From assembly GCA_913061235.1 (NCBI GenBank), contig CAJXTB010000008.1:62001-126000 (forward strand): DNA of 64,000 bases, written 5' to 3'. Below are positions 8,911 through 19,620 of the stretch, piece by piece. Source of the DNA: an uncultured Pseudomonadota bacterium (lineage in GTDB: Bacteria; Myxococcota_A; UBA796; GCA-2862545). Position 1 is the first letter of the stretch; every line of letters begins with the position of its first letter. The translations under genes and the position numbers were made by a program. The notes under the pieces are model-generated. The model saw nothing but the letters and a program-made list of their open reading frames with translations, did no database searches and was not told where the DNA came from.

Positions 8911-9558
8911 CTAGTTGGCCTGGCTTTCGCCGCCAGGCAACAACTCACCCTTGAAAATCCATACCTTGATGCCAATGATACCGTAGGTAGTCTTGGCCTC
9001 GGCGAACCCGTAGTGAATGTCTGCGCGGAGCGTGTGCAATGGCACCCGACCCTCGTGGTACCATTCGCGACGAGACATCTCAGCACCGCCGAGACGACCG
9101 GCACACATGACCTTAATGCCCTTTGCACCAGCGCGCTGGGCCTGCTGGATTGACTTCTTCATGGCGCGACGAAAGCTCACACGCTTGACAAGCTGGGCAG
9201 CAATATTTTCTGCCACGAGCTGTGCGTCCGTCTCTACCTTACGCACTTCGATGATGTTGACGAAGACTTCAGTCTCCGAGAACTTCTGAAGCTCATTGCG
9301 CAATGAATCAAGCCCTGTGGCTCGCTTGCCAAGGATGATGCCAGGCTTCGCAGCATGGATGAACACCTTTGCCTTGTTGGCAGCGCGCTCAATGATGATC
9401 TTCGACACGCCAGCAGAAGCAAGCTTCTTCTGGGCGTGAGCCCGGATCTTGATGTCCTCAGCCAGCAGACGACCGTAGTCCTTGCCTGCGTACCAAGTGG
9501 ACTCCCAGGGCTGGGTGATGCCAACACGGAAACCGGTCGGATTTACTTTTTGGCCCAT
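8911..9558 (-). CDS. rpsC: 30S ribosomal protein S3
   Basis: S3 forms part of the mRNA entry tunnel and helicase. 215 residues: [20 protein letters not shown], a KH type-2 domain ([20 protein letters not shown]) and the C-terminal domain ([20 protein letters not shown]). Normal length. It follows rplV by 9 bases. Confidence 0.98.
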   Translation of the reverse strand: MGQKVNPTGFRVGITQPWESTWYAGKDYGRLLAEDIKIRAHAQKKLASAGVSKIIIERAANKAKVFIHAAKPGIILGKRATGLDSLRNELQKFSETEVFVNIIEVRKVETDAQLVAENIAAQLVKRVSFRRAMKKSIQQAQRAGAKGIKVMCAGRLGGAEMSRREWYHEGRVPLHTLRADIHYGFAEAKTTYGIIGIKVWIFKGELLPGGESQAN

Positions 9559-9567
9559 TTTTGGCTC

Positions 9568-9900
9568 CTACCGGTTCGCAAGGATGACGGTGATGTGACT
9601 GGTCTTCTTCTCAATCTTTGTCGCTCGCCCTTGAGCTCTTGGACGCCAGCGACGCAGCTTTGGACCCGCATCGACAAACAGTGTCTCAATGTAAGCCTCA
9701 TCAGGGTCAAAGCTATCACTCCCCTGCTCCGCGTTGGCGACAGCAGATTCGATGAGCTTTTTGAGAATTGGAGCTGTCTTCTTATTCGTGAAAGACAGAA
9801 TCTCAATAGCCTCAGGGACGTCACGACCGCGGACTAGGTTCGCGACTAGGCGAGCCTTTTGCGGGGTGACACGGACATTACGCAACTTTGCGGTGCTCAT
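9568..9900 (-). CDS. rplV: 50S ribosomal protein L22
   Basis: L22 lines the nascent-peptide exit tunnel. 110 residues, with TPQKARLVANLVRGRDVPEA and the beta-hairpin segment PKLRRWRPRAQGRATKIEKK that reaches into the tunnel. No deletion is seen in the hairpin loop where macrolide-resistance changes are known. It follows rpsS by 3 bases. Confidence 0.98.
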   Translation of the reverse strand: MSTAKLRNVRVTPQKARLVANLVRGRDVPEAIEILSFTNKKTAPILKKLIESAVANAEQGSDSFDPDEAYIETLFVDAGPKLRRWRPRAQGRATKIEKKTSHITVILANR

Positions 9901-9903
9901 ATC

Positions 9904-10182
9904 CTACCTAACCTTGCCCTTCCGGTCGGCCGCATGGCCCCGGAAGGTACGTGTGGGGGAAAACTCCCCGAGCTTGTGACCGATCATCTGTTCTGTCACG
10001 TAGACAGGAATGAACTGACGACCATTGTGAACCGCAAGTGTGAGACCAATCATCTCTGGAACAATCGTTGAACGACGACTCCAAGTCTTGATCACACGGT
10101 TGCTTCCACCCTCACGGGCGGCGTGAACCTTATCACGCAGGTGACCGTCGAGAAACGGGCCTTTCTTTACTGAACGTGCCAA
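9904..10182 (-). CDS. rpsS: 30S ribosomal protein S19
   Basis: Head protein of the small subunit, partner of S13. 92 residues with [18 protein letters not shown], the [20 protein letters not shown] core and the tail [13 protein letters not shown]. The start codon is TTG at 10182; no ATG fits the family N-terminus. Standard place between rplB and rplV. Confidence 0.97.
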   Translation of the reverse strand: MARSVKKGPFLDGHLRDKVHAAREGGSNRVIKTWSRRSTIVPEMIGLTLAVHNGRQFIPVYVTEQMIGHKLGEFSPTRTFRGHAADRKGKVR

Positions 10183-10194
10183 TTTATACCTCGG

Positions 10195-11022
10195 TTACCG
10201 GCTATTGCGGCGCTTAACGATGAACTTAGATGAGCCCTTCTTTGGAGCCCTAGTGCGGAAGCCCTTAGTCGGCTTGCCCCACGGAGTAACGGGATGACGT
10301 CCCTTAGAACGCCCCTCACCACCACCATGCGGATGGTCGACTGGGTTCATCGCAGTGCCACGAACCTTCGGACGCTTGCCCATCCAGCGGCTACGACCAG
10401 CTTTACCAATCACCATGTTCTCATGGGTCAAGTTTCCGACCTGGCCGATAGTTGCGCGGTTACGACCGAGAACCTGTCGGAGCTCACTTGATGGCAAACG
10501 AAGCAGCACGTAAGCGCCGTCCTTAGCCATGACTTGAGCGTAGGTGCCTGCCGAACGACACATCTGGCCACCGCGGCCGTACGAGAGTTCAATGTTGTGA
10601 ACCCACGTACCTAGCGGAATAGCTGCAAGAGTCATGCAGTTGCCAGGCGTAATGTCAGCTGTGTCAGACGTGATGACGGTATCACCAACACTCAGGCCCT
10701 TAGGCTGGAGAATGTACCGTTTTTCGCCATCAGCGAAGAAGATCAGCGCAATGCGAGCAGACCGATTTGGGTCGTACTCTACCGTTGCGACCTTGCCCGG
10801 AATGCCATCCTTGTCACGACGAAAGTCAATGACACGGTAGCGACGCTTATGTCCACCACCACGACGACGAACGGTAATGCGTCCACGGTTATTACGACCA
10901 GCACTCTTCGAGCTACCTGTGGTCAGGCCTTTGGCAGGACGAGCGGCGGTGACTTCAGCGAAGTCTGCACCCGACATGTCGCGCCGACCAGCAGAGGTCG
11001 GCTTAAATTTCTTAATGCCCAT
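10195..11022 (-). CDS. rplB: 50S ribosomal protein L2
   Basis: L2 is needed for subunit association and peptidyl transfer. 275 residues, starting [20 protein letters not shown]. The functionally important C-terminal segment with the conserved histidine ([20 protein letters not shown]) is intact, followed by [20 protein letters not shown]. Normal length; lies between rplW and rpsS. Confidence 0.98.
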   Translation of the reverse strand: MGIKKFKPTSAGRRDMSGADFAEVTAARPAKGLTTGSSKSAGRNNRGRITVRRRGGGHKRRYRVIDFRRDKDGIPGKVATVEYDPNRSARIALIFFADGEKRYILQPKGLSVGDTVITSDTADITPGNCMTLAAIPLGTWVHNIELSYGRGGQMCRSAGTYAQVMAKDGAYVLLRLPSSELRQVLGRNRATIGQVGNLTHENMVIGKAGRSRWMGKRPKVRGTAMNPVDHPHGGGEGRSKGRHPVTPWGKPTKGFRTRAPKKGSSKFIVKRRNSR

Positions 11023-11030
11023 GGTACTTC

Positions 11031-11315
11031 CTAGGCCTCGTAGAGAGGAATAGAGTGGCCATCCGCAAGCGTGACGTAAGCCTTCTTCCAGTTGGAGCGC
11101 TTACCGAAGTAGCGTCCGAAGCGCTTTGTCTTCCCGCGAACAATAGAGGTGCGAACAGCAGCTACTTCTACGCCGTAGAAGCTAGCAATTGCCTTAGCAA
11201 TTTGGCCCTTGTTGGCGGTCAAACCGACTTCAAAGGCGTATGTTTGATCGCTACCGAGGTTGGTAGTCGTCTTCTCAGTGATGAGAGGGCGAACCAAGAT
11301 GTCTTTCAGTTCCAT
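11031..11315 (-). CDS. rplW: 50S ribosomal protein L23
   Basis: Exit-site protein that docks trigger factor and SRP. 94 residues: [20 protein letters not shown], then [18 protein letters not shown] and [20 protein letters not shown]. It follows rplD by 2 bases and precedes rplB by 8, typical tight S10-operon spacing. Confidence 0.97.
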   Translation of the reverse strand: MELKDILVRPLITEKTTTNLGSDQTYAFEVGLTANKGQIAKAIASFYGVEVAAVRTSIVRGKTKRFGRYFGKRSNWKKAYVTLADGHSIPLYEA

Positions 11316-11317
11316 CT

Positions 11318-11941
11318 CTAGCTCCCGAGACGCGCGTCGATGGCCACAGCTGCGGCCTTCGTCATCACGATTGCTTTACGGTTTAGAATATCGTAAACGT
11401 TCAAGCCTTCCGGAGGAACTACGGTCACTCCTGGAAGGTTGCGCGCGGAACGACGCCCAGCCTCGTTGTCACTCTCGAGCACGATCAACGCGTCCGTGAG
11501 GTCAAGTCGACTAAGCAGGGCAGCAACCTGCGCGGTCTTGGCGCCCGGTACGTCGAACGCGTCCAAGACGAAAACGGCTGATTCTTGGCTGCGACGAGAA
11601 AGTGCCGAGCGCAAAGCTGCGGCGCGGACCTTTTTGTTCAGCTTGAAGCCGTGGTCGCGAGTAACGGGTCCGAAGACCACGCCACCACCGCGCCAATGTG
11701 GTGCACGGGTAGTACCGGCACGTGCACGGCCGGTTCCCTTCTGCTTGAAAGGCTTGCGACCACCGCCGCTCACCATAGAGCGACCCTTGACAGCGTGGGT
11801 TCCCTGACGGCGGCGTGCCATCTGGTAGCGTACGACAGAATAGAGAAGGTGATCCTTCACATCCGTACCGAACACCCCGTCACTGAGGTCGACTGTAGAG
11901 ACTTTTTTACAGTCCCAATTGTATACATCGAAAGTGGCCAT
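11318..11941 (-). CDS. rplD: 50S ribosomal protein L4
   Basis: L4 reaches into the exit tunnel; in E. coli it also represses the S10 operon. 207 residues with the tunnel-loop segment KPFKQKGTGRARAGTTRAPH and GPVTRDHGFKLNKKVRAAAL. Its neighbour upstream is rpsJ, only 34 bases away, because rplC, which normally sits between them, is absent. Confidence 0.97.
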   Translation of the reverse strand: MATFDVYNWDCKKVSTVDLSDGVFGTDVKDHLLYSVVRYQMARRRQGTHAVKGRSMVSGGGRKPFKQKGTGRARAGTTRAPHWRGGGVVFGPVTRDHGFKLNKKVRAAALRSALSRRSQESAVFVLDAFDVPGAKTAQVAALLSRLDLTDALIVLESDNEAGRRSARNLPGVTVVPPEGLNVYDILNRKAIVMTKAAAVAIDARLGS

Positions 11942-11975
11942 TTAAATCTCGTCAGTCTGGCGAACGCCAGCAATC
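11942..11975 (-). other. rpsJ-rplD junction lacking rplC, with a small hairpin
   Basis: A 34-base spacer carries the palindrome ctggcgaacgccag at 11957-11970 (5-6 bp stem). rplC (L3) is expected here in almost all S10 operons and there is no room for it and no remnant. Confidence 0.7.
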
Positions 11976-12290
11976 TCAGGTGAGCTTGATCTCGACATGC
12001 ACGCCGGACGAAAGGTCCAACTTCATGAGTGCGTCGACGGTCTGCTGAGTCGGCTCAAGGATATCCAAGAGTCGAAGGTGGGTGCGCCGTTCAAATTGCT
12101 CGCGCGCCTTTTTATCAACGTGCGGTCCGCGAAGTACGGTCCACTTGTTGATGCGTGTTGGTAGGGGGAATGGTCCCCGAACATCGACACCGCTACGACG
12201 GGCAGTTTCGACGATTTCACGAGCTGACTTATCAAGCAGCTTGTGGTCGTACGCCTTGAGGCGGATGCGAATCTTGTTTCCAGTAGCCAT
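11976..12290 (-). CDS. rpsJ: 30S ribosomal protein S10 / NusE
   Basis: S10 is a head protein of the 30S subunit and, as NusE, joins transcription antitermination complexes with NusB and NusG. I start at ATG 12290 (104 residues, [20 protein letters not shown]); the frame is open upstream into tuf but without homology. [20 protein letters not shown] and the C-terminal IKLT are typical. It follows tuf by 22 bases. Confidence 0.97.
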   Translation of the reverse strand: MATGNKIRIRLKAYDHKLLDKSAREIVETARRSGVDVRGPFPLPTRINKWTVLRGPHVDKKAREQFERRTHLRLLDILEPTQQTVDALMKLDLSSGVHVEIKLT

Positions 12291-12312
12291 TACGTTCTCC
12301 GTCGCGAAGCGA

Positions 12313-13503
12313 CTATTCGATGATCTTAGCGACGACGCCGGCGCCAACAGTACGGCTACCTTCGCGAATAGCGAATCGTAGCTGATCTTCCATAGCAATC
12401 GGCATGATGAGCTCGACTTCGATGGAAACGTTGTCACCAGGCATGACCATGTCCACACCCTCTGGGAGAGTAATGGCGCCAGTCACGTCGGTAGTGCGGA
12501 AGTAGAACTGTGGGCGGTAGCCTGCGAAGAATGGCTTGTGACGACCACCCTCTTCCTTCTTCAGGACGTAGACTTCTGCCGCAAACTTGCTGTGCGGGTT
12601 GACCGACTTGGGCTTGGCCAGGACCTGACCGCGCTCAATGTCTTCACGCTTGACGCCGCGAAGCAGCGCACCAATGTTGTCTCCTGCCCGACCTTCGTCG
12701 AGCAACTTGCGGAACATCTCGACGCCTGTGCAGGTCGTTGTAGTCGTGGGCTTGATGCCAACGATTTCCAAAGACTCGCCAACCTTGACGATTCCACGTT
12801 CGACACGACCAGTTGCAACCGTTCCACGACCAGAGATCGTGAAAACGTCCTCAATGGGCATAAGGAATGGACGGTCAATCAAGCGCTCTGGAGTCGGAAT
12901 GAAAGTATCGACCGCCTCCATGAGCTTCAAGACTGCCTGTGAACCAATCTCAGAAGTATCGCCTTGCAGAGCCTTGAGCGCAGAGCCCTGGATGACCGGT
13001 GTGTCATCTCCAGGGAACTCATACGCGTCCAACAGTTCGCGTACTTCCATCTCGACCAGCTCAAGGAGCTCTGGGTCGTCCAGCATGTCGACCTTGTTCA
13101 GGAACACGACGATGTACGGCACCTGCACCTGACGAGCGAGCAACACGTGCTCACGGGTCTGCGGCATCGGGCCGTCAGCGGCGCTCACGACCAAGATGGC
13201 GCCGTCCATCTGGGCGGCTCCAGTGATCATGTTCTTGATGTAGTCGGCATGTCCGGGGCAATCAACGTGAGCGTAGTGACGGTTCGCCGTCTCATACTCG
13301 ACGTGAGCGGTATTAATCGTAATACCGCGGGCCTTTTCTTCCGGCGCCTTGTCGATGTCAGCGTAGTCTTGGAAGGTACCGCCGTTTGCATCAGCAAGGA
13401 CGCGAGTGATTGCGGCGGTCAAAGTAGTCTTGCCGTGGTCAACATGGCCAATCGTGCCGATGTTTACGTGGGGCTTACTACGGTCAAATTTTTCCTTAGC
13501 CAT
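12313..13503 (-). CDS. tuf: Elongation factor Tu, str/S10-side copy
   Basis: GTPase that delivers aminoacyl-tRNA to the ribosome. 396 residues from ATG 13503, preceded by GGAG. The G1 loop GHVDHGKT, the DCPGHADY switch and NKVDM base-recognition motifs are intact. It is nearly identical in protein to the second copy (27467-28657): I see three differences (Ala/Ser in HSKF-A/S-AEV, and the ends KIIE versus KILD). fusA, which normally precedes this copy, is absent, so tuf follows rpsG directly across a 212-base structured spacer. Confidence 0.98.
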   Translation of the reverse strand: MAKEKFDRSKPHVNIGTIGHVDHGKTTLTAAITRVLADANGGTFQDYADIDKAPEEKARGITINTAHVEYETANRHYAHVDCPGHADYIKNMITGAAQMDGAILVVSAADGPMPQTREHVLLARQVQVPYIVVFLNKVDMLDDPELLELVEMEVRELLDAYEFPGDDTPVIQGSALKALQGDTSEIGSQAVLKLMEAVDTFIPTPERLIDRPFLMPIEDVFTISGRGTVATGRVERGIVKVGESLEIVGIKPTTTTTCTGVEMFRKLLDEGRAGDNIGALLRGVKREDIERGQVLAKPKSVNPHSKFAAEVYVLKKEEGGRHKPFFAGYRPQFYFRTTDVTGAITLPEGVDMVMPGDNVSIEVELIMPIAMEDQLRFAIREGSRTVGAGVVAKIIE

Positions 13504-13715
13504 GACAGACTCCAGGAACGTTGCGCCGAGAAACGGCAAGATGGGTGCAAGCGACTAGCTTGCCAGGAATGTGTATCGGCCAGTCTCTGGCGGAAGCCAG
13601 ACAGAACCGATGGGCGGCTATGCCCGCCGAGGGCCGCCCGCATATTCGGTCCGTAGGGACCCGTCCACTAGGAGGGTTCGTCGCTCGGGCGTGCGACGAA
13701 CCATGGACGCAACTA
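13504..13715 (-). other. rpsG-tuf spacer with a string of perfect stem-loops
   Basis: A 212-base non-coding spacer where fusA would be expected. Perfect hairpins read in plus coordinates: gcaagc/gcttgc at 13547-13563, tctggc/gccaga at 13586-13601, ggtcc/ggacc at 13648-13661, and a 10-bp stem ggttcgtcgc/gcgacgaacc at 13675-13702, which lies 13 bases beyond the rpsG stop codon. None is followed by a clear T-run. It may be a processed or protective leader for tuf, a weak terminator, or both; function is inference. Confidence 0.6.
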
Positions 13716-14186
13716 CTACCAGCGGTAGTGAGCGAAAGCCTTGTTGGCTTCTGCCATGCGATGAACATCATCGCGCTTCTTGACGCTGCCACCACGGTTG
13801 TGGGAGGCCTCGATCAACTCGTTAGCGAGCTTCTCGGACATAGTCCGACCGCCACGCTTACGAGCGTACTCGATCAGCCAGCGCATCGACAACGCAGTAC
13901 GACGCTCTGGACGCACTTCAATAGGCACCTGGTAGGTCGAACCACCGACGCGTCGAGATTTAACTTCGACCATCGGCTCAGAATTTTCCAGAGCCTTCTG
14001 GAAAACCTGCAGCGGGTCTTCACGTGTACGCTCTGCAACCAGATCGAAAGCGTCGTTCACAATCTTCTCAGCAATGGACTTCTTGCCATCACGCATCAGA
14101 TTGTTTGTGAACTTCGCAACGAGCAAGTCGTTAAAACGGGGGTCCGGCAGAATGTCGCGCTTTTGCACGACGCGGCGGCGAGGCAT
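13716..14186 (-). CDS. rpsG: 30S ribosomal protein S7
   Basis: Primary assembly protein of the 30S head, near the E site. 156 residues: [40 protein letters not shown] and the C-terminal [20 protein letters not shown] are diagnostic. It follows rpsL by 9 bases. The next gene is tuf rather than the usual fusA. Confidence 0.98.
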   Translation of the reverse strand: MPRRRVVQKRDILPDPRFNDLLVAKFTNNLMRDGKKSIAEKIVNDAFDLVAERTREDPLQVFQKALENSEPMVEVKSRRVGGSTYQVPIEVRPERRTALSMRWLIEYARKRGGRTMSEKLANELIEASHNRGGSVKKRDDVHRMAEANKAFAHYRW

Positions 14187-14195
14187 ACTGTCTCC

Positions 14196-14570
14196 CTACT
14201 TCTTCGGGCGCTTAGCGCCGTACTTTGAACGACGTTGACGACGGCCAGAGACCTCGGCACAGTCGAGAGTTCCACGAACAATGTGGTAACGAACACCGGG
14301 CAAGTCCTTCACACGACCGCCGCGAACGAGCACAGAGTTGTGCTCCTGGAGGTTGTGGCCCTCGCCCGGGATGTAAGCCGTGACTTCCATACCGTTCGTC
14401 AAACGAACGCGAGCAACCTTGCGCAGGGCAGAGTTTGGCTTCTTTGGAGTAGTGGCGTACACGCGGGTACAAACGCCGCGCTTTTGCGGGTTGCCCTTGA
14501 GAGCCGGTGCGGTCGACTTACGCCGAACTTGCTTGCGACCCTTTCGGATGAGCTGGTTGATGGTAGGCAT
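14196..14570 (-). CDS. rpsL: 30S ribosomal protein S12
   Basis: Decoding-centre protein. I start at ATG 14570 (124 residues, [19 protein letters not shown]). The streptomycin-contact loops [18 protein letters not shown] and [13 protein letters not shown] carry the wild-type lysines, so no rpsL resistance change is seen. It heads the str segment, 130 bases downstream of rpoC, with a possible promoter in that gap. Confidence 0.98.
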   Translation of the reverse strand: MPTINQLIRKGRKQVRRKSTAPALKGNPQKRGVCTRVYATTPKKPNSALRKVARVRLTNGMEVTAYIPGEGHNLQEHNSVLVRGGRVKDLPGVRYHIVRGTLDCAEVSGRRQRRSKYGAKRPKK

Positions 14571-14617
14571 GGTGTCCTCTGAATGGTGAGCTGAATCGGA
14601 GTCCAGCGGCCGGGCCG

Positions 14618-14645
14618 GCTTATGGATGCAGGACCCGCTTGTCAA
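14618..14645 (-). promoter_or_regulatory. Possible promoter upstream of rpsL
   Basis: On the minus strand a perfect -35 box TTGACA (14640-14645) is followed after about 15-16 bases by CATAAG/ATAAGC, a weak -10. It lies in the 130-base rpoC-rpsL gap, about 50 bases before the rpsL start. The -10 is poor, so this is tentative. Confidence 0.4.
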
Positions 14646-14700
14646 GCGATGCGGCAGGGTCACAGGCCCTCCCGCTCGGATTTCGTGTCACAATGATCGA

Positions 14701-17700
14701 CTAGGCGACGTCAAAGCCAAGTTCAGACTCGTCACGGAAAGACATGCCCAGCTTGGAGTAGGCTGCGAAGCCCGTTCCGGCAGGGATTAGACGGCCCATG
14801 ATGACGTTCTCCTTGCAACCACGGAGCTGGTCGGTGGAGCCCTTGATGGACGCCTCCGTCAGGACGCGAGTCGTCTCCTGGAACGAAGCAGCAGACAGGA
14901 ACGAATCCGTCGAGAGGCTCGCCTTGGTGATGCCCAACAGTAGGGACTCAGCGCTTGCTGGTAGACCACCCATCGACATTACCTGACGGTTGACCTCATC
15001 AAAACGATGCTTTTCTACGACTTCGTCCACGAGGAAGTCAGTGTCACCAACATTCCGAATGCGAACACGCCGCAACATCTGCCGGACAATCACTTCGATG
15101 TGTTTGTCGTTGATCTTGACGCCCTGAAGTCGGTAGACCTCTTGGATTTCATCGACCATGTAGCGGGCCAAAGCCTCCTCACCCTGAATCTTCAGAATGT
15201 CGTGAGGGTTGGCGGCTCCGTCCATCAGGGATTCACCGGCGCGAACGTAGTCGCCCTCGTTCACGGTGATGTTCTTGCCCTTCGGAATCAGGTATTCCTC
15301 CGTAGTGCCATCTTCGCTCGTAATGACAATCCGACGCTTACCCTTGGTGTCCTTTCCGAATGTGATGGTTCCATCAAGTTCGGCAATAACGGCAACCTCT
15401 TTCGGCTTACGCGCTTCGAAGAGTTCCGCAACCCGTGGCAAACCACCGGTGATGTCCTTCGTTTTCGTAGTTTCCCGAGGAATCTTAGCGAGTACGTCAG
15501 CATCCTGAATGTCTTGACCGTCCTGCACCATAATGTAGGCCGAAGTTGGCAAGAAGTAACGAGCAGCAGTCTTGCCAGACTCATCTCGGAGCACGATGCG
15601 TGGCTTAAGATCGGTGTCCTTGAACTCGACGACAACCATACGGGACAGGCCAGTGACGTCAATTTCTTCCTTCATGGAGCGTCCGTCCTGAAGGTCCTCG
15701 AACTTGGCCGACCCGCGATTCGTCGCGAGAATTGGGAGGTTGAAGGGGTCCCACTGCGCGATGCGCGTCTTAGCCGCTGCCTTCTGACCGTTCGTAACGA
15801 CCAGCTGAGCACCGTACGGAACCGCGTAGCGTTCACGTTCCCGACCCTTAGCGTCAACCACCGTGACCTCGCCATTGCGAGACATCACGATGATGGCGTT
15901 GTCCCGATTGACCGAAGTCATGAGGTTCTCAGAGTACCGGATCACACCGGAAGTACGCAGCTCAAGGTAACTCTGGGCAACCTTCGAGGATGCAGCTCCA
16001 CCAATGTGGAAAGTACGCATGGTGAGCTGAGTTCCAGGCTCGCCAATAGACTGTGCCGCAATGACACCAACGGCCTCGCCGATGTTTACCAAGTTGCCTC
16101 GAGACAAGTCGCGACCGTAGCAACTGGAGCAAACACCCCAGCGCATCTCACAAGTGAGCACCGAGCGAATCTTTACGCTCTCGACGCCGGCCTGTACGAC
16201 CCGCTCGACCTCTTGTTCGCCCAGCAATCCACCGGTCGAGACCAGAATTTCATCACTGTAAGGGTCCAAGATATCTTCTGCAGCAACACGCCCGAGAATA
16301 CGTTCTCCGAGGTGCTCAATGACTTCCCCACCCTCGATGAGGGAGGCCATGTCCATTCCATCAGCGGTACCACAATCGATTGCGGTAATAATGGTGTCTT
16401 GGACAACATCGACCAGACGTCGGGTCAAGTAGCCGGAGTTGGCCGTCTTAAGGGCCGTATCGGCAAGACCCTTTCGGGCACCATGTGTCGACGTAAAGTA
16501 CTCAAGTACCGTCAGCCCCTCTCGGAAGTTCGACGTGATTGGAGTCTCGATGATTTCGCCAGAGGGCTTGGCCATCAGCCCACGCATACCCGCCAGTTGG
16601 CGAATCTGCGTAGCAGAACCACGCGCACCGCTGTCTTGCATCATGTAGATACTGTTGAAACTGGGCTGCTCGGAAGTGGTTCCGTCTAGCGCCACAACAG
16701 TATCGAAACTGATGTTCTTAAGGAGAGCATCCGAGATATCCGACGTCACCTTCGACCAGATGTCGACGACCTTATTGTACTTCTCGCGAGGAGTAATGAG
16801 CCCTTCGTTGTACTGGGACTCCGTCTCACGAACAAGCACCTTGGCAGCATCCAGAATGTCCTGCTTGGACTCTGGAATGGCCATGTCATCAATGCAGATC
16901 GAAATTCCCGACTCGGCTGCCATGCGGAAGCCGAGCTGCATCATGTGGTCGGCGAGCAATACAGTACGCTTTGGTCCACAGACACGGTAACAACGGTCGA
17001 TGAGTTCACCGAGGGCCTTCTTCGACATCGCACGGTCAACCAGCGCGAACGGCAAGGCCGATGGCACGATGTTGTAGAACAACACCCGTCCAACTGTGGT
17101 GTCGATCAGTTCGCTACGAGCCTCAACGACATTCTCGTCGCTATCGCTAGTCCAAACCGGCAGACGACCTTCCCAGCCGAAGAATCCTGCTGGTGCGACC
17201 ACGATACTCAGTGTGTCGCGGTAATCGGCACGCAAGGTCGAAACGATTTCAACCAATTGAGCGATGCGCGTACGCACGTTCAGTCGACGGTCGACTACGA
17301 CGGAACCATTGTCCGTCGGCACAAGCGGCTGAATGGTGGCAACAACTCGGTTAGCACCACGGATTTCCGGCAACTCGTACAAGTAAACCTTGGCGCCGGC
17401 AATCTCGACTTCCGTGACAGCGGAACCAGCAGGAACGGCGCCCATGGCAGATGCCCATCCGTCCACACTCTCGGTCCGGTTGGCGGACAGGAATGCAAGC
17501 TTCTTGCCTTCCCGAATGGCTTCCAGGTCCGAAACCCCGCCATTACGGCCAGCGTAATCTTCGGCCTTCCCACTGGGGTCATCCACACGACCAAGGTCGA
17601 TGAAGACAGCAGCATCGCTATTCAAATCAGGAGTGAACGTGCGGCCCTCATCCGAGAACACCGTGATGGCATCGCCACCAAGCATTGCGAACTCGCCAAG

Positions 17701-19515
17701 GTTCACGCCCTCTTCGGACTCGGCGTAACGTTCGATGTGTCCACGATGAACGTGCCACACCTCGCGTTGGCCAGGATGGTCAACACCGAGGACAAGATGG
17801 GCATCCTGCAGATCTCCGAGGTGCTCAACCAGACGCTCTTCCAGAGGACGGCTCCGCATGCGTACCTTGACGCGAGCATGAAGTTCGACTTCACCAGCAT
17901 CGTACGCACGTTCGACCTCATCCGGGCTGCTGAATACGCGACCTTCGCCACGTGACAGAGCACGTTCGCGGGTCATGTAGTAGGAGCCAAGGACAATATC
18001 CTGTGACGGCTGGATGATCGGACGACCATTAGCCGGGCTCAGGATGTTGTTCGTCGACATCATGAGGACGCGTGCCTCAATCTGCGCTTCGATGGATAGA
18101 GGGACGTGAACGGCCATCTGGTCACCATCGAAGTCGGCGTTAAAAGCCGTACATACGAGGGGGTGCAGACGGATAGCACGACCTTCAATCAAGACTGGTT
18201 CAAAGGCCTGAACCCCCAAGCGGTGGAGGGTGGGAGCACGGTTCAAAAGGACGGGATGTTCCTTGATAACCTCGTCCAGGATGTCCCAGACTTCGTCCCT
18301 TTCCTTCTCGACCATCTTCTTCGCAGCCTTGATGGTCGTGACGAAGCCACGCTCCTCAAGCTTGTTGTAGATGAAGGGCTTGAAGAGCTCCAAGGCCATC
18401 TTCTTGGGCAGACCACATTGGTGAAGTCGCAAGTTGGGACCAACTACAATGACGGAACGCCCGGAGTAGTCAACGCGCTTGCCAAGGAGGTTCTGGCGGA
18501 ATCTACCCTGCTTACCCTTCAGCATGTCTGACAAGGACCGCAGTGGACGCTTGTTCGGGCCTGTAAAGACCTTGCCGCGACGACCATTGTCGAACAACGC
18601 ATCAACCGACTCTTGAAGCATACGCTTCTCGTTGCGGATGATGATTTCAGGAGCATTCAAGTCTTGAAGACGCTTCAAGCGATTGTTGCGGTTGATCACC
18701 CGACGGTAGAGGTCGTTCAAGTCGCTTGTTGCGAATCGACCACCGTCAAGAGGAACCAACGGACGCAAATCCGGAGGAAGAACCGGAACCACTTCAAGCA
18801 TCATATGCTCTGGGCTGTTGCCGGAATCTCGGAAGGCCTCAACAATCTTGAGGCGCTTCGCATAGCGACGACGCTGCGCAGAAGAACTGGTTTCCTTCAT
18901 CTCCGTACGGAGTTGATCGGCCAGTGCAACAACGTCAAGTTCAGCCAACAGGTCGCGCACGACCTCTCCGCCCATACCCACTTCGAAAGAACCGTACCCA
19001 AAGGCACGAATCATCTCTTGGTAGTCCTCTTCGGACAGAATCGAACCACGTTCGAGCGGGGTCTCGCCCGAATCGGTGATGATGTAGCTTTCGCAGTACA
19101 GAACCTTCTCGAGGTTCTTCAGTGAGATGTCCAGGAGGTTTCCGATACGGGACGGAAGACTCTTCAGGAACCAGATGTGGGCGACTGGCGTCGCAAGGTT
19201 GATGTGGCCCATCCGCTCACGACGAACGCGAGCCTGGATGACCTCAACTCCACACTTTTCACAAGTGATGCCGCGGTATTTCATCCGCTTGTACTTTCCG
19301 CACAGACACTCGTAGTCCTTGATGGGTCCAAAAATGCGTGCGCAGAAAAGGCCATCACGTTCCGGCTTAAATGTCCGGTAATTGATGGTTTCGGGCTTCT
19401 TGACCTCGCCGTGTGACCAGCTACGAATCTTCTCTGGGGATGCCAGACTGATTCGGACCGCCACATAGTTGAGCGGGTTCTTCGGCTTTTCGTAGAGGTT
19501 GTAGATCTCCTTCAC
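14701..19515 (-). CDS. rpoC: RNA polymerase beta-prime subunit with a large extra insertion
   Basis: Catalytic subunit of RNA polymerase, 1604 residues (E. coli is about 1400). GTG start at 19515 with AAGGAG in front. Visible in order: zinc-binding domain with Cys70, Cys72, Cys85 and Cys88; the Mg-binding NADFDGD at 459-465; [20 protein letters not shown] near the bridge helix; the second zinc site (DCGTADG, then [16 protein letters not shown]); the trigger loop [19 protein letters not shown] with the Gram-negative insertion after it; and [20 protein letters not shown]. Between LHARVKV (545-551) and DTTVGR (805-810) there are about 250 residues where E. coli has about 20, so roughly 230 residues are extra. 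It follows rpoB. Confidence 0.98.
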   Translation of the reverse strand: MKEIYNLYEKPKNPLNYVAVRISLASPEKIRSWSHGEVKKPETINYRTFKPERDGLFCARIFGPIKDYECLCGKYKRMKYRGITCEKCGVEVIQARVRRERMGHINLATPVAHIWFLKSLPSRIGNLLDISLKNLEKVLYCESYIITDSGETPLERGSILSEEDYQEMIRAFGYGSFEVGMGGEVVRDLLAELDVVALADQLRTEMKETSSSAQRRRYAKRLKIVEAFRDSGNSPEHMMLEVVPVLPPDLRPLVPLDGGRFATSDLNDLYRRVINRNNRLKRLQDLNAPEIIIRNEKRMLQESVDALFDNGRRGKVFTGPNKRPLRSLSDMLKGKQGRFRQNLLGKRVDYSGRSVIVVGPNLRLHQCGLPKKMALELFKPFIYNKLEERGFVTTIKAAKKMVEKERDEVWDILDEVIKEHPVLLNRAPTLHRLGVQAFEPVLIEGRAIRLHPLVCTAFNADFDGDQMAVHVPLSIEAQIEARVLMMSTNNILSPANGRPIIQPSQDIVLGSYYMTRERALSRGEGRVFSSPDEVERAYDAGEVELHARVKVRMRSRPLEERLVEHLGDLQDAHLVLGVDHPGQREVWHVHRGHIERYAESEEGVNLGEFAMLGGDAITVFSDEGRTFTPDLNSDAAVFIDLGRVDDPSGKAEDYAGRNGGVSDLEAIREGKKLAFLSANRTESVDGWASAMGAVPAGSAVTEVEIAGAKVYLYELPEIRGANRVVATIQPLVPTDNGSVVVDRRLNVRTRIAQLVEIVSTLRADYRDTLSIVVAPAGFFGWEGRLPVWTSDSDENVVEARSELIDTTVGRVLFYNIVPSALPFALVDRAMSKKALGELIDRCYRVCGPKRTVLLADHMMQLGFRMAAESGISICIDDMAIPESKQDILDAAKVLVRETESQYNEGLITPREKYNKVVDIWSKVTSDISDALLKNISFDTVVALDGTTSEQPSFNSIYMMQDSGARGSATQIRQLAGMRGLMAKPSGEIIETPITSNFREGLTVLEYFTSTHGARKGLADTALKTANSGYLTRRLVDVVQDTIITAIDCGTADGMDMASLIEGGEVIEHLGERILGRVAAEDILDPYSDEILVSTGGLLGEQEVERVVQAGVESVKIRSVLTCEMRWGVCSSCYGRDLSRGNLVNIGEAVGVIAAQSIGEPGTQLTMRTFHIGGAASSKVAQSYLELRTSGVIRYSENLMTSVNRDNAIIVMSRNGEVTVVDAKGRERERYAVPYGAQLVVTNGQKAAAKTRIAQWDPFNLPILATNRGSAKFEDLQDGRSMKEEIDVTGLSRMVVVEFKDTDLKPRIVLRDESGKTAARYFLPTSAYIMVQDGQDIQDADVLAKIPRETTKTKDITGGLPRVAELFEARKPKEVAVIAELDGTITFGKDTKGKRRIVITSEDGTTEEYLIPKGKNITVNEGDYVRAGESLMDGAANPHDILKIQGEEALARYMVDEIQEVYRLQGVKINDKHIEVIVRQMLRRVRIRNVGDTDFLVDEVVEKHRFDEVNRQVMSMGGLPASAESLLLGITKASLSTDSFLSAASFQETTRVLTEASIKGSTDQLRGCKENVIMGRLIPAGTGFAAYSKLGMSFRDESELGFDVA
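17104..17859 (-). other. Lineage-specific insertion domain inside RpoC
   Basis: Encodes RpoC residues of about 553-804. The flanks LHARVKV and [19 protein letters not shown] align with E. coli, but the segment between them is about 230 residues longer. It reads as a folded domain with mixed hydrophobic and acidic sequence ([35 protein letters not shown]), not as low complexity. The reading frame is intact. I recognise no family. Confidence 0.85.
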
Positions 19516-19579
19516 GGCGATCTCCTTAAGAAACGGTGTGTTGCCCGAAGGCGGCGCGGGCAGAACCCGACACGAAGCG

Positions 19580-19613
19580 AAAAAACGTTGAAGTGGCCCG
19601 GCTCTCCCGGGCC
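19580..19613 (-). other. Stem-loop after rpoB with a delayed T-run
   Basis: A perfect 7-bp hairpin ggcccgg/ccgggcc (19595-19613) begins 7 bases after the rpoB stop. On the minus strand a run of six T follows only after about 9 bases, so it would be a weak terminator at best. It may mark an RNA processing point between rpoB and rpoC. Confidence 0.45.
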
Positions 19614-19620
19614 TATCGCC

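Noticed and set aside
15007-16689. A 560-codon open frame on the plus strand inside rpoC
   Set aside because: It is the antisense shadow of a long conserved gene; no family-like sequence, and rpoC homology covers the same bases.
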